The notes: generated by a model from the sequence alone, not told the origin. A stretch of DNA of 64,000 bases from Pseudochelatococcus contaminans (GCF_014195635.1 NZ_JACICC010000001.1:744001-808000), one strand, 5' to 3'. Counted from the stretch's first letter, positions 1-8,606 are shown. Numbers and translations are program-made.

Positions 1-147
1 ATCCAGTGGTCGCAGGGCTGGGCCTCATACGCCAATGTCTATGCCGCGCTTATCCTGCTGGCCTTGTTGTGCTCGGGCTCCATCACGCTGCTGTTCCGCG
101 TCCGCGACCGGCTGCTGTCCTGGCAGAAGGGGCTGGTGAAATGGTAA
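1..147 (+). CDS. ABC transporter permease, C-terminal fragment (cut by window edge)
   Basis: The open frame runs from base 1 to a TAA at 145-147 and gives 48 residues: one hydrophobic helix, then an RDRLL...QKG tail. The tail closely matches the C-terminus of the permease ending at 2430 (WSQGWA, LLFR.RDRLL and QKG are shared), so this is the end of a paralogous BPD_transp_1 permease of the SsuC/TauC type. The 5' part lies outside the window. The gene precedes a substrate-binding protein gene, as expected for an importer operon. The permease identity rests on the resemblance to its neighbour; the substrate is unknown. Confidence 0.75.
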   Translation: MQWSQGWASYANVYAALILLALLCSGSITLLFRVRDRLLSWQKGLVKW

Positions 148-258
148 CGCACAGCGGCCTTGGCCCGGAAATCGCAAGTATCCAACCCCTTGATAATACG
201 AAAACTCCACGCAACGCAGCAACGCGTTTCCAAGCTTAGTCGACAGGAGAAACCAGAA

Positions 259-1281
259 ATGTCGGACCCCTTCCTGAAATCGCCGCTGCTTTCGCGTCGC
301 GCCATGCTCGGTGCATCGGCGCTGGCCGTTGGCGCTTCCTTTGCGGGCGGCCTGTTGTCCGTGCCGTCCTTTGCCCAGTCATCGGACCCCATCAAGGTGG
401 GGTGGACGGGCACCGGCATCTGTCTGATTTCGATCCCGGTCGCGCGGGACAAGGGCTTTTTCGAGAAACACGGCGCCAACGTCGAGTTCGTGAACTTCGG
501 CTCCAACTTCGCCGCGGGCGTCGAGGCCGTGTCGTCGGGCAAGATCGATGTCTACGTCAACTTCATCCTGCAATACATCAAGCCGCTGGAGCAGGGCGTG
601 AACGTGCAGTTCACGGGTGCGGTGCACGGCGGGTGCATTCGTCTGCTCGCGCGCTCGGGTTCGGAGGAAGTCGACTACGCCTCGTTGAAGGGCAAGGCAA
701 TCGGCGTGCGTTCAATCGACAGCCCCGGCAAGCAGTTCCTGTCGGTTCAGCTTTACAAGGCCGGTATCGACCCGCAGACCGAGGTTGAGTGGAAGGTCTA
801 TCCCACGGATCTTCTTGGTGAGGCGATCAACAAGGGCGAGGTTCACGCCTCGATTGACGCGGACCCTGCGATCTACCTCATTCTCAAGAACAGCAAAGGC
901 GGCCTGACCGAGATTGGCGGTCTTCACAGCGGCGAATATGCCGATCTGGCATGCTGCGCCATCGGCATCCGCAAGGAGTTCATCGAGGCCCGCCGGCAGG
1001 ATGCCGCAGCCGTCACGCGCGCGCTGCTGGATGCGGCGCAGTGGACGCATGAAAACCCGGATGAGGCGGCTGAACTCTTCACCAACTACTCGCCTGTCGA
1101 TCGTCAGACACTGGCGGAAATCATTCGCTCGCATACCCACCATGCCAATTTGCCGGTCGACGACAAATTCCGTGGCCAGCTTGAAACCTACACGGAAGAG
1201 CTGAAGACGGTGGGCATCGTGCGCCGGCGGACCGATCCGCAGGCTTTTGCCCGTCGCATCACCGCAGACGTGCTGAGCTAA
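259..1281 (+). CDS. ABC transporter periplasmic substrate-binding protein, sulfonate/taurine (NMT1/SsuA) type
   Basis: This 340-residue protein should capture a small ligand in the periplasm and pass it to the neighbouring permeases. The N-terminus has a twin-arginine export signal (S-R-R at residues 12-14, then a hydrophobic stretch and a likely cut after SFAQ near residue 40). The mature part has the SsuA/NMT1-like pattern of an early beta-strand, FFEKHGANVEFV, and a later KAIGVRS segment. ATG 259 is preferred to the upstream in-frame start at 160 because AGGAGA sits at 246-251 and the signal peptide then starts correctly. The gene lies between two permease genes of one importer family. Substrates in this family are often sulfonates or related small organic acids, but that is not proven here. 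Confidence 0.85.
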   Translation: MSDPFLKSPLLSRRAMLGASALAVGASFAGGLLSVPSFAQSSDPIKVGWTGTGICLISIPVARDKGFFEKHGANVEFVNFGSNFAAGVEAVSSGKIDVYVNFILQYIKPLEQGVNVQFTGAVHGGCIRLLARSGSEEVDYASLKGKAIGVRSIDSPGKQFLSVQLYKAGIDPQTEVEWKVYPTDLLGEAINKGEVHASIDADPAIYLILKNSKGGLTEIGGLHSGEYADLACCAIGIRKEFIEARRQDAAAVTRALLDAAQWTHENPDEAAELFTNYSPVDRQTLAEIIRSHTHHANLPVDDKFRGQLETYTEELKTVGIVRRRTDPQAFARRITADVLS

Positions 1282-1307
1282 GCCCCGCGCCTGAATAGCG
1301 CAGATAA

Positions 1308-1334
1308 GCGGCGCCGGTGTTCGGCCGGGGCCGC
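1308..1334 (+). terminator. Intercistronic hairpin between binding protein and permease
   Basis: A GC-rich inverted repeat (10-bp arms at 1308-1317 and 1325-1334, one mismatch, 7-base loop) is followed by TTTCCC. It lies 26 bases after the binding-protein stop and before the permease start. Such hairpins often give partial termination or 3'-end protection, which yields more binding protein than permease. The T-run is short, so attenuation rather than full stop is likely. Confidence 0.45.
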
Positions 1335-1371
1335 TTTCCCGATCCCTCCTGCCGGTGTGGCATGGCAGCAT

Positions 1372-2430
1372 ATGGGTGAAACAGTGAGCGATCAGACGGT
1401 ATTTTCCGGGGCGCATGCAGCCGTCGGCGGCGGTGCTCCGGCCACGCCCGAGCAAGGCATCTCGACGCGCGGCCGTGACATTGCACTGCGCCCGCCGCGC
1501 AGTCTGCTGGTTGCGGCAGGCGCCTGGGTGCTGGCCGGAGCGGTGACGCTGCTGTGGCCTAACATCCAGCAGTTTGCACGCACGTCCGATCTGGCCGTGG
1601 CGCAATGGATTATCGCGTCGTTGTTTGTCGTTGCTTATGGAGTTTATCCACGTCTTGGCAAGGTCGGGCGGTGGTTCGGTGTCAATGCGCCTCGGCTGGC
1701 GGGGCTCGCCGCAGTCCTGTCGGTATGGCAGATTGCTTCCGCCAAGATCGGCCTGTGGCCACAGCCGTATATTCCACCGCCGCAAGGGGTGCTGGATGCC
1801 TATATCACCGATTACAAGCGGCTGCTGGACAGCATCGGCTCATCGCTGCTGCTTCTGGTTACGGGCGTGGTGATCGGCGGGCTTGCAGGGTTCGTCACCG
1901 GCCTTGCCACCGGCTGGACCAGCCGGGTGGGATACTGGACCAATCCCGTTCTGCGGCTGATCGGGCCTATTCCTGCCACGGCATTGATTCCGATTGCGCT
2001 TTTTCTGTTCCCGACCAGTTTCAGCGCCAGCGTTTTTCTTGTCGCGCTCGCGACATGGTTTCCGGTCGCGGTCCTGACCTGGTCTGGGGTGTCGAGCATT
2101 GACAGCAGCTATTATGACGTTGCGCGAACGCTTGGAGCGCGCGAGCGTTTCCTGCTGCTGAAAATCGCTATTCCGGGATCGCTGCCGCATGTCTTCGTGG
2201 GCCTTTTCATGGCCCTGGGCAGCGCGATATCCGTGTTGGTCGTCGCCGAGATGGTCGGCGTCAAGTCCGGCCTCGGCTATTACCTCGACTGGTCTCAGGG
2301 ATGGGCTGCCTACGGACACATGTTCGGCGGTCTGCTGGTCATGGCTGTGCTGTTCTCATCGTTGACCACGCTGCTGTTCCGCACTCGTGACAGGCTTCTG
2401 GTCGGGCAGAAGGGGGACGTGCAATGGTAG
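1372..2430 (+). CDS. ABC transporter permease, SsuC/TauC type
   Basis: This is an inner-membrane permease of about 352 residues that should form the translocation channel for the ligand carried by the preceding binding protein. An N-terminal extension with two or three hydrophobic helices comes before the BPD_transp_1 core. The cytoplasmic EAA-like loop is visible as YYDVARTLGARERF...PGSLPH, where the ATPase would dock. The start is uncertain: GTG 1357, ATG 1372 and GTG 1384 are in frame and none has a strong ribosome site. The C-terminus is a near copy of the permease that ends at 147, so the operon carries two paralogous permeases. No ATPase gene follows, so the ATPase must be upstream or elsewhere. 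Confidence 0.85.
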   Translation: MGETVSDQTVFSGAHAAVGGGAPATPEQGISTRGRDIALRPPRSLLVAAGAWVLAGAVTLLWPNIQQFARTSDLAVAQWIIASLFVVAYGVYPRLGKVGRWFGVNAPRLAGLAAVLSVWQIASAKIGLWPQPYIPPPQGVLDAYITDYKRLLDSIGSSLLLLVTGVVIGGLAGFVTGLATGWTSRVGYWTNPVLRLIGPIPATALIPIALFLFPTSFSASVFLVALATWFPVAVLTWSGVSSIDSSYYDVARTLGARERFLLLKIAIPGSLPHVFVGLFMALGSAISVLVVAEMVGVKSGLGYYLDWSQGWAAYGHMFGGLLVMAVLFSSLTTLLFRTRDRLLVGQKGDVQW

Positions 2431-2561
2431 CATCTCGTGGCCAGCCATTGCCCTCGCGCGCGTGGAGCCTGCCGCGTGTTGCATCAGGCGTCCGGGCGCT
2501 GGTGCTGTCCGCTCTGGTTCTGGCAATCGTTGTCGGCTTGACGGGCGTGCAAATCGGATAA
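2424..2561 (+). pseudogene. Probable remnant of a membrane-protein gene (45 codons)
   Basis: An ATG overlaps the permease stop (ATGGTAG) and opens a 45-residue frame with a basic, proline-containing start and one hydrophobic segment (residues 25-40), then stops. The coupled start and basic-plus-helix pattern resemble the first segment of another transport-system gene cut short. The next gene is on the opposite strand and ends only 20 bases further on, so a deletion or rearrangement may have removed the rest. It could instead be a genuine small membrane protein; nothing decides between the two. Confidence 0.4.
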
Positions 2562-2581
2562 GGGCCCGGTCGGTGATTTCA

Positions 2582-3247
2582 TCAGTCGGCGGGTTGCTGT
2601 TTCACGACCTCGCCGCTGTTGAGGACGAAGCTCAGGCCGCCGTCCCAGAACTCGCCGATGAAAACATCCTCCGGCTTGATGTTCAGATCGGCAAGCGCCT
2701 TTTGCACGTCGTCTTCCGTGAGATCGACGGCGGACAATTCGTTGGCGATGATGTTGCCGTTCTTCACCACGATGACGGAGGGAATACGCGAGCGCCCGCA
2801 GACAGCCGTGAGTTGTCCGTTCGGCTCGATCTGGGCATAGTAGATTTCTTGAAAGGAGTGGATGCCTTGAAGATGCATCTGCGAGGCGACGTTCAGGATA
2901 TCGATCTTGCCCTTCCTTTGGAGAATGTTGTCCATCAGGAATTTTCCGTTCTTGATGATCGGAATGGGCTCCCCGATGGTGAAAATCCGGAAGGCGGCGA
3001 GGTTCTTGCTGATGAAATTCAGCAGCGATATCAGCACCACACCAATCAAAAGCACGGATATATACTGATAGAGAGGAACGGAATCGCTGTATATAACGCC
3101 GCCGATGATGCCACCCAGAACAAAATTGCCGATAAAGTCTATCGGTGTCATCTGCGACAACTGGGTCTTTCCGGATATGTTCATATGGGTAATGATGATG
3201 ACAAATCCGATGATGAATTTTAACAGAACATATCCGTAATATTCCAC
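2582..3247 (-). CDS. DUF421 (YetF/YcaP-type) membrane protein
   Basis: This 221-residue protein has two or three N-terminal membrane helices (LLKFIIGFVIIITHM, FIGNFVLGGIIGGVIYSD, ISVLLIGVVLISLLNFI), followed by the cytoplasmic YetF domain with GEPIPIIKNGK and a beta-rich segment containing GRSRIPSVIVVKNG. That order is typical of the DUF421 family, whose molecular role is poorly known. The start is a GTG at 3247, set by GGAGG at 3253-3257 five bases upstream. Longer in-frame starts would run across the intergenic region and into the divergent nitroreductase gene. A TATAAT box on the same strand lies about 30 bases upstream. Confidence 0.85.
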   Translation of the reverse strand: MEYYGYVLLKFIIGFVIIITHMNISGKTQLSQMTPIDFIGNFVLGGIIGGVIYSDSVPLYQYISVLLIGVVLISLLNFISKNLAAFRIFTIGEPIPIIKNGKFLMDNILQRKGKIDILNVASQMHLQGIHSFQEIYYAQIEPNGQLTAVCGRSRIPSVIVVKNGNIIANELSAVDLTEDDVQKALADLNIKPEDVFIGEFWDGGLSFVLNSGEVVKQQPAD

Positions 3248-3275
3248 CTTCGCCTCCGAATCTGACCGTATCTGG

Positions 3276-3281
3276 ATTATA
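3276..3281 (-). promoter_or_regulatory. Possible -10 element of the DUF421 gene
   Basis: Read on the minus strand this is a perfect TATAAT, 29 bases upstream of the GTG start. No good -35 match is seen at the usual distance, so the call rests on one hexamer in an AT-rich stretch. Confidence 0.3.
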
Positions 3282-3380
3282 TATGCCAAGGTACAATTGA
3301 AATATGATTGCCGTTTTGCCGGTAGGAAAGCACGGAAAGCTTGCGTTATAAAAAATATATCAAAAATATAGAATTTATAT

Positions 3381-3386
3381 TGACAT
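3381..3386 (+). promoter_or_regulatory. Possible -35 element upstream of the nitroreductase gene
   Basis: TTGACA is a perfect -35 hexamer 60 bases before ATG 3446, but the hexamer 17 bases downstream (AATTCT) is a poor -10. It is a weak call, supported by position and AT richness. Confidence 0.25.
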
Positions 3387-3445
3387 AACGCTGCAATATT
3401 TGAATTCTGGTTGCCCGCAAACTGCTTGAGAGAACGAGGCTTGCC

Positions 3446-4300
3446 ATGACGACGGATGCTTTCGCAACGGATCAACAACTGCCGGCGGACGAAGTGGCGT
3501 CGCTGCTCGCTGATCGCTATGGCGAGGCACAGCCGGAGGATATTCTGTCGAATGCCGTGATCGGCCGGTTGTTGAGCCACCGCTCGGTGCGCGCTTTCAC
3601 TGCTGATGCACTACCGAAAAATCTGCTCGAAACGCTTGTCGCGGCAGCGCAATCGGCATCGACATCATCCAACCTGCAGGTCTGGAGCGTTGTTGCGGTC
3701 GAGGAACCATCGCACAAGGCGGAACTGGCGACCCTTGCCGGCGATCAGGATTTTATCCGGCAAGCGCCGCTGTTTCTGATCTGGCTTGCGGATCTGTCGC
3801 GTGTGCATGCGCTTGGCAAGGCCCACGGCGCAGCCGTTGAGGGGACGGAGTATCTCGAGTCTTTCGTGTTAGGCGTCGTCGATGCGGCGCTCGCCGCGCA
3901 GAACGCGGTTGTCGCGCTGGAATCGCTCGGGCTTGGCGCGGTTTATGTCGGCGCTATCCGTAACCACCCACAGCAGGTTTCCGAACGCCTCAAGCTGCCG
4001 CCGTCCGTGTTCCCGGTTTTCGGCCTCGCTATCGGCTATCCGGATCCGCAAAAGCCGGCATTCGTCAAACCACGGCTTCCCCAAGCTGCGGTTCTGCACC
4101 GCGAAACTTACGATGCCTCGCACCAGCCAGCGGCGGTTGAAACTTATGACAAGGTGTTCGAGGCGTTCTGGCAGGGGCAGGGCCTGAGCCACCCTCTCTG
4201 GTCGCAGCAGGTTCTCTCCCGCCTCGGGCAAGCGGCCGCCCTCAAGGGCCGGGACCGTCTGGCGGAAGTTGCCCGCGCTTTGGGCTTCCCGCTGCGGTAA
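3446..4300 (+). CDS. NADPH-dependent nitroreductase / FMN oxidoreductase (NfsA/FRP-like)
   Basis: This 284-residue cytoplasmic flavoprotein belongs to the nitroreductase fold. The FMN-phosphate contact segment HRSVRAFTADALP is near residue 45, the QSASTSSNLQVWSVV segment follows, and the later AVVALESLGLGAVYVGAIRN and GLAIGYPD segments are typical of the NfsA/FRP branch, which transfers two electrons from NAD(P)H to nitro compounds, quinones or free flavin. ATG 3446 follows an ACGAGG ribosome site. It stands alone, divergent from the DUF421 gene. An FMN reductase role serving the flavin monooxygenases at 16-20 kb is possible but purely speculative. Confidence 0.85.
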   Translation: MTTDAFATDQQLPADEVASLLADRYGEAQPEDILSNAVIGRLLSHRSVRAFTADALPKNLLETLVAAAQSASTSSNLQVWSVVAVEEPSHKAELATLAGDQDFIRQAPLFLIWLADLSRVHALGKAHGAAVEGTEYLESFVLGVVDAALAAQNAVVALESLGLGAVYVGAIRNHPQQVSERLKLPPSVFPVFGLAIGYPDPQKPAFVKPRLPQAAVLHRETYDASHQPAAVETYDKVFEAFWQGQGLSHPLWSQQVLSRLGQAAALKGRDRLAEVARALGFPLR

Positions 4301-4317
4301 GGTCCGAACAGCGCCTG

Positions 4318-4716
4318 TCAGGCGTTGTCAGGAATGCGGGCGATGACCTTGATTTCGAAATCGAAACCTGCAAGCCAGTTGACGCCGATCGCCGTCCAGT
4401 TGGGGTAGGGCGGTTGCGGGAAGATCTCTTTCTTCACGCTCATGATGGTTTCAAACTGGTTTTCAGGATCGGTGTGGAAGGTTGTCACGTCGACGATATC
4501 GTCAAAACTGCATCCTCCCGCAGCGAGCGTCGCTTTCAGATTGGCGAAGGCCAGCCGCACCTGCTTCGCGAAATCGGGTTCGGGAGAGCCATCCGCGCGG
4601 CTGCCGACCTGTCCGGATACGAACAGTAGATCGCCGGAGTGAATTGCCGCCGAGTATCCATGTGCCTCATAAAGGGCATGACGCTCTGCGGGGAATACGG
4701 CCTTGCGTTTTGTCAT
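4318..4716 (-). CDS. RidA/YjgF-family protein, divergent active site
   Basis: This 132-residue protein has the RidA (endoribonuclease L-PSP/YjgF) fold: YSAAIHSGDLLFVSGQVG near the start and FDFEIKVIARIP at the end. True RidA proteins hydrolyse reactive enamines/imines and use an arginine in a (P)xR segment before the last strand. The matching stretch here reads YPNWTAIGVNWLAG, with tryptophan where the arginine is expected, so imine deaminase activity is doubtful. ATG 4716 is chosen because GAGAGGATCAGGATC precedes it; the longer in-frame extension is not RidA-like. It converges with the nitroreductase gene, 17 bases apart. Confidence 0.8.
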   Translation of the reverse strand: MTKRKAVFPAERHALYEAHGYSAAIHSGDLLFVSGQVGSRADGSPEPDFAKQVRLAFANLKATLAAGGCSFDDIVDVTTFHTDPENQFETIMSVKKEIFPQPPYPNWTAIGVNWLAGFDFEIKVIARIPDNA

Positions 4717-4795
4717 GATCCTGATCCTGATCCTCTCGTATGCTGCGCCGTGTTTATGTAAGCCTCGATCTGCAAAATGTAAGACGACTGCCGCG

Positions 4796-5581
4796 TCAGC
4801 CTGCCAGAACGTTGATCGCAAAAGCGATGACGCCGATGTTGAAGGCGAAGCCTGCCATACAATGAAAAGTCGTGACGATGCGGAAGCGGCGGCTGGTGAT
4901 CTGCACGTCCGATGTCTGGAACGCCATGCTGAGGCCGATGGCGAAATAGCAGAAATCGACGTAATCGGGATTATCCGCCAACGGGAACTGCAATCCGCCA
5001 CGCCTCGCGGCATTTTTGGATGATGAATAATACATATGCGCGTAATGGATGGCATAAACGAGACTGCTGAAAGACCAGGATAATATAAGTGTTGCGACGA
5101 TGAGGAGCGTGGAGATCAAATCCGGAGTGCTCTGCTCCATCAGCACGCTGGCGACGACGATGAATATCGCCCCGGTTACGACTGCCGTGATGACCAGCAA
5201 GCCAATGCGATTGGCGTCATTGGACTTGGCCTCGTGATGCATTTCTTCCGAGGTTTGGTAAAACAGCGGCCAGCATAAGATAATGAAAATCAATGCGGCG
5301 ATATCGAAGCCGATCAGGATGCCGCGTCGCCAATCCAGAAAAGGAATGGCCGCCATGCTTGCGAGAAGCAGTACCAGGCTGAATATGCTGAAGCGGGCAG
5401 GTGCGACAACGTTAAACACATATTGCATGAACGGGCCGCGCGGCTGTTGCGGGCTTCGCTCCTGCTGCTCCTTGCCTGCGTTTTGCGGGCCTGCTGCCGG
5501 TTTTCCATCTGCCGGATGCTGCTTAGGCGCTTCCGGTTGATCGGGTGTTTTCGCCTCTGTGGGCACGGGGGGACGCTCCAT
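4796..5581 (-). CDS. DUF1345 family integral membrane protein
   Basis: This protein of about 261 residues has a charged, proline/glutamine-rich N-terminal tail of about 50 residues and then five or six hydrophobic helices. The features that identify DUF1345 are FSSLVYAIHYAHMYY, PDYVDFCYFAIGLSMAFQTSDV, SRRFR and the C-terminal HCMAGFAFNIGVIAFAINVLAG. The function of this family is not established. ATG 5581 is used, although an in-frame GTG at 5596 and TTG at 5608 cannot be excluded and none has a clear ribosome site. The next gene lies divergently after an AT-rich gap. Confidence 0.8.
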   Translation of the reverse strand: MERPPVPTEAKTPDQPEAPKQHPADGKPAAGPQNAGKEQQERSPQQPRGPFMQYVFNVVAPARFSIFSLVLLLASMAAIPFLDWRRGILIGFDIAALIFIILCWPLFYQTSEEMHHEAKSNDANRIGLLVITAVVTGAIFIVVASVLMEQSTPDLISTLLIVATLILSWSFSSLVYAIHYAHMYYSSSKNAARRGGLQFPLADNPDYVDFCYFAIGLSMAFQTSDVQITSRRFRIVTTFHCMAGFAFNIGVIAFAINVLAG

Positions 5582-5942
5582 CTGATTGCTGGCCACACCA
5601 CCGGGCAAAAATGCCGATTACGTTTTGCCGGTGAAGGTTACGGCGTGATTGTTTCACTGTCTTGACTATCCAATCATCCAATTTTTGGAAAATGGAGATG
5701 AACAACCAAACCAATTTGCTCGTTGTCATGCGGGGATGTATCAGATCTGGCGCAAACTGTTAATGCAGGTTCTTTTTATATCATTATATATAATATTTCG
5801 AAATGGTTGTTCGGATTATCTACTCAATTCAAATAAATATATATATCACATGCTGAAGTCCATTGTGATTTCGTGTTTCATTCCAGTTTCATATGCGCGC
5901 TGTATGCACCGAAAATACGTTCCGAATACAGGATATCAAAGC
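5582..5942. other. AT-rich intergenic region, divergent promoters expected
   Basis: About 360 bases without a convincing gene separate the minus-strand DUF1345 gene from the plus-strand MFS gene. Bases 5770-5860 are very AT-rich and contain TATATAATAT, a plausible -10 on the plus strand, but no matching -35 could be assigned. An open frame extends upstream of the MFS gene to 5649, but its composition and low-complexity start do not look like transporter sequence. Confidence 0.5.
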
Positions 5943-7442
5943 ATGGCGCTCTCGGGCAATATATCTTCAGATGTCGGTGCATCAAATGCCGATGCCGTTG
6001 ATTCACAAGGCCGTTCGGCTCAAAGTTATATCGACGAAACGCCGTTCTGGAAGGAAGGCACGCCAACTGCTTCCGCCTCGCTGACCGGCATGCAATGGAC
6101 GATCTGGTTCCTTGCTGCATCAGCCAAGTTTTTCGAAGGTTTGATCGTCTTCATGACGGGCGTTGCCATGCCCCTCATTTCCAATGAATTTGGCTTGTCG
6201 GCCTTGCAGCACGGCTTGCTTGGCGCGGCGACGTTGTTCGGTATTCTGATCGGTGCCCTTTTTCTGGGTGGCCTGTCCGATCATTTCGGGCGCAAACCCG
6301 TGTTTATCGCCGAGATGGGCGTGCTTGTTCTTTTCCTGGTGCTGCTGTCGATAAGTCCCAATTTCGTCTGGCTGCTCATCGCGCTGTTCGGCGTGGGGCT
6401 GATGCTGGGGTGCGATTATCCCACCGGCCATCTTGTCATCTCCGAGGCTATTCCCTCCAGAAATCGCGGCAGCATGGTGCTGTCCGCCTTCGGTTTTCAG
6501 GCCATCGGCGCGTTGCTAGGCGCGGTCGTGGGCTTCCTGATCCTGAGCATCGTTCCCGAGGTCTGGGCGTGGCGTTACATGTATGCCGTCGTCATCATCC
6601 CCGCTTTGGTGGTGTTTCTGGCTCGCTTCAAGGTAACGGAAAGTCCGTCATGGCTGCTGGCGCACGGCAGGGAAGAAAAGGCTGAGAAGCAACTCGTCCG
6701 CCTGCTGAAGCGCCATCCGCAATATCCCACGGCCGTCAAGCTGAAACTCCCGCAAGAGAAGGCCGTCAAGCATAAGGGCAGTTACGCCGATCTCTTCAAG
6801 GGCCGCAATCTGCGGTCGACGATTTTCGCCAGCGTCCCCTGGCTGCTGCAGGACCTTGGCACCTATGGCATCGGCATCTTCACGCCGACTATTCTGGCCG
6901 CCACGGTCGGCGTTGCAACGGCGCACCATCGGAACGTCGCGGACCTCGTGGCCAGTGATATCTATGCCGCCAAAGGCTCGGCGCTGCTGGATATTCTGTT
7001 CATCTTCGGCATCATCGCCGCTGTGTTGCTGGCTGATCGGGTGGGGCGCATCTGGCTCCAGATCGTCGGCTTCATCGGCTGCGCGCTGGGGTTGTTCATC
7101 GCCGCCCTCTCCACCGGCTACACCGGCGGCACGCAGATGACGCTGATCTTCGTCGGCTTCATGCTGTTCAACTTCATGACGAACATGGGCCCGAACGCAC
7201 AGACTTATCTGCTGGCGGGCGAGGTGTTCCCGGTGCATATCCGTGCGCGAGGCGCGGGCTTTGCCGCGGGTTTTGCCAAGATCGGCGCAGTGACGACGGC
7301 GTTTCTGTTCCCGATCCTGTTGCAGCACATCGGCATGTCGTGGCTGTTCACCATCCTGATCGTCACCTCCCTGTTAGGCGCGATCATCACCTGGAGTTTC
7401 CGTGTCGAGACAAGAGGCCGCAGCCTCGACAATATGGAATAA
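5943..7442 (+). CDS. MFS transporter, sugar-porter/general substrate type
   Basis: This 499-residue inner-membrane carrier should have 12 helices. The MFS signature loop between helices 2 and 3 is visible as GGLSDHFGRKP, and GCDYPTGHLVISE with an RNRG loop matches the sugar/general substrate branch. A long central loop (YADLFKGRNLRSTIFASVPW) follows helix 6. The substrate cannot be told from sequence. ATG 5943 is chosen because the TM1 region and upstream linker begin properly there and AGGA lies 10 bases before; upstream in-frame codons lie in AT-rich non-coding-looking DNA. It converges on an AraC regulator gene, with a terminator hairpin between them. Confidence 0.85.
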   Translation: MALSGNISSDVGASNADAVDSQGRSAQSYIDETPFWKEGTPTASASLTGMQWTIWFLAASAKFFEGLIVFMTGVAMPLISNEFGLSALQHGLLGAATLFGILIGALFLGGLSDHFGRKPVFIAEMGVLVLFLVLLSISPNFVWLLIALFGVGLMLGCDYPTGHLVISEAIPSRNRGSMVLSAFGFQAIGALLGAVVGFLILSIVPEVWAWRYMYAVVIIPALVVFLARFKVTESPSWLLAHGREEKAEKQLVRLLKRHPQYPTAVKLKLPQEKAVKHKGSYADLFKGRNLRSTIFASVPWLLQDLGTYGIGIFTPTILAATVGVATAHHRNVADLVASDIYAAKGSALLDILFIFGIIAAVLLADRVGRIWLQIVGFIGCALGLFIAALSTGYTGGTQMTLIFVGFMLFNFMTNMGPNAQTYLLAGEVFPVHIRARGAGFAAGFAKIGAVTTAFLFPILLQHIGMSWLFTILIVTSLLGAIITWSFRVETRGRSLDNME

Positions 7443-7489
7443 CGCGGTTGATATCGAATAAAGCCGGCCTGCGGCTGGAGTGACCAAAT

Positions 7490-7513
7490 CGGCAGGGATA
7501 TGCCTCCCTGCCG
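7490..7513. terminator. Hairpin between convergent MFS and AraC genes
   Basis: Perfect 9-bp arms (7490-7498 and 7505-7513, CGGCAGGGA and its complement) with a 6-base loop lie between the two convergent stops. The minus-strand exit reads ATTTGG and the plus-strand exit CATGC, so termination is better supported for the regulator transcript. Confidence 0.5.
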
Positions 7514-7529
7514 CCATGCAAAATCACTG

Positions 7530-8606
7530 TCACGCGGTGGTCGCGGTACGGCTGCGGAAGGTGCCTGGGCTTTCCCCGGTCCATTTGCGGAAGGCGCGGT
7601 AGAATGCGCTGGGTTCGGCAAAGCCCAGATCGGCGGCGATCTTGCTGATGCTGTCGCTGCTGGAGGCGAGTTGCTTCATGGCCAGATCGCGGCGCAACTC
7701 GTCACGGATCTCCTGAAAACTCTGCCCGTCCTGCCGCAATTGTTGGCGCAGAGTGGAAGGCGAAACCCGGAATGAGCGAGCCATCTGGTCGAGGTTGGGC
7801 CAGACGTTCGGATGCATTTCCTTCAACTTCGCGCGCACCTTACCGACAACGCTGCCGTCATACCGATAGCGGACGAGGATGTTTGCCGGCGCATCTTTCA
7901 GGAATGCCTTCAGCATCCGCTCGGTCCGCGTATTCGCAAGCGTGAGGTAAGAGGCGTCGAAGGCTACGCGGTCGTGAGCCTGTCCGAAGCGCACCGACGC
8001 GCCGAACAATAACTGATACTCGGCGTTGCCCTCCGGCGCGGCGCATCGGAAGTCCACGAACCGAAGGGCGATCCGCCGGCCTGCGATCCAGCAGCACAGC
8101 CCCAGCAGGATCAGCCAGAACGTGCGGCATGCGAAGGCGGAGTGAGGCTCGTCTGTGTCTGCGAGCACGATTTCCGCCACGCCATCCCGCACGAGCAGCC
8201 TGCCATACGGATCGTCAAGCACCACGCGCAGAAAGCGCAGCGCGCGGCGCAGCGCCTGCTCCAACGTTTTGGTGTGAAGAACACAATGGCCCATAAGCGC
8301 GAAGCTTCCCGGCCGCATCGGCCGCGCGCCGAGCCCGAAGAACTCGTCCTGCGTCAGGCGAGCGATTTGCAGCCACAGGCGTCCGTAGGATTCGGCGGAA
8401 ATCGGCTCGCCATCCTTCCACAATGCACCGTCCTGCAACGCAATGCCGGCAGCCTCCAAAAGCGGTTCGATGGGCGCGCCCATGCGCCGGACGGGCGCAA
8501 GCGCCTCCTCCACGAAGCAGGCCGCCACCGTTCTGCGATCGGCACGCCGTGCGCCGACTGGTAAATCCGACGGCAAAATTTGTTCAGACAGGTCACCGTT
8601 TGCCAT
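7530..8606 (-). CDS. AraC-family transcriptional regulator (arabinose-binding-domain N-terminus)
   Basis: This 358-residue DNA-binding regulator has the long N-terminal ligand domain seen in OruR/ArgR-like AraC proteins (EEALAPVRRMGAPIEPLLEAAGI, then LMGHCVLHTKTLEQALRRALRFLRVV). The two helix-turn-helix units come at the C-terminus: MARSFRVSPSTLRQQL...GQSFQEIRDELRRDLA and ISKIAADLGFAEPSAFYRAFRKWTGESPG. The gene is divergent from the MFS carrier at 8787 across 180 bases, the usual layout for an activator of the adjacent transporter. The effector is probably the transported aromatic-type acid, by inference only. Confidence 0.88.
   Translation of the reverse strand: MANGDLSEQILPSDLPVGARRADRRTVAACFVEEALAPVRRMGAPIEPLLEAAGIALQDGALWKDGEPISAESYGRLWLQIARLTQDEFFGLGARPMRPGSFALMGHCVLHTKTLEQALRRALRFLRVVLDDPYGRLLVRDGVAEIVLADTDEPHSAFACRTFWLILLGLCCWIAGRRIALRFVDFRCAAPEGNAEYQLLFGASVRFGQAHDRVAFDASYLTLANTRTERMLKAFLKDAPANILVRYRYDGSVVGKVRAKLKEMHPNVWPNLDQMARSFRVSPSTLRQQLRQDGQSFQEIRDELRRDLAMKQLASSSDSISKIAADLGFAEPSAFYRAFRKWTGESPGTFRSRTATTA

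Noticed and set aside
712-1785. Long minus-strand open frame opposite the binding protein and permease
   Set aside because: It runs antisense to two well-supported genes, shows no domain pattern and is the usual GC-rich shadow frame.
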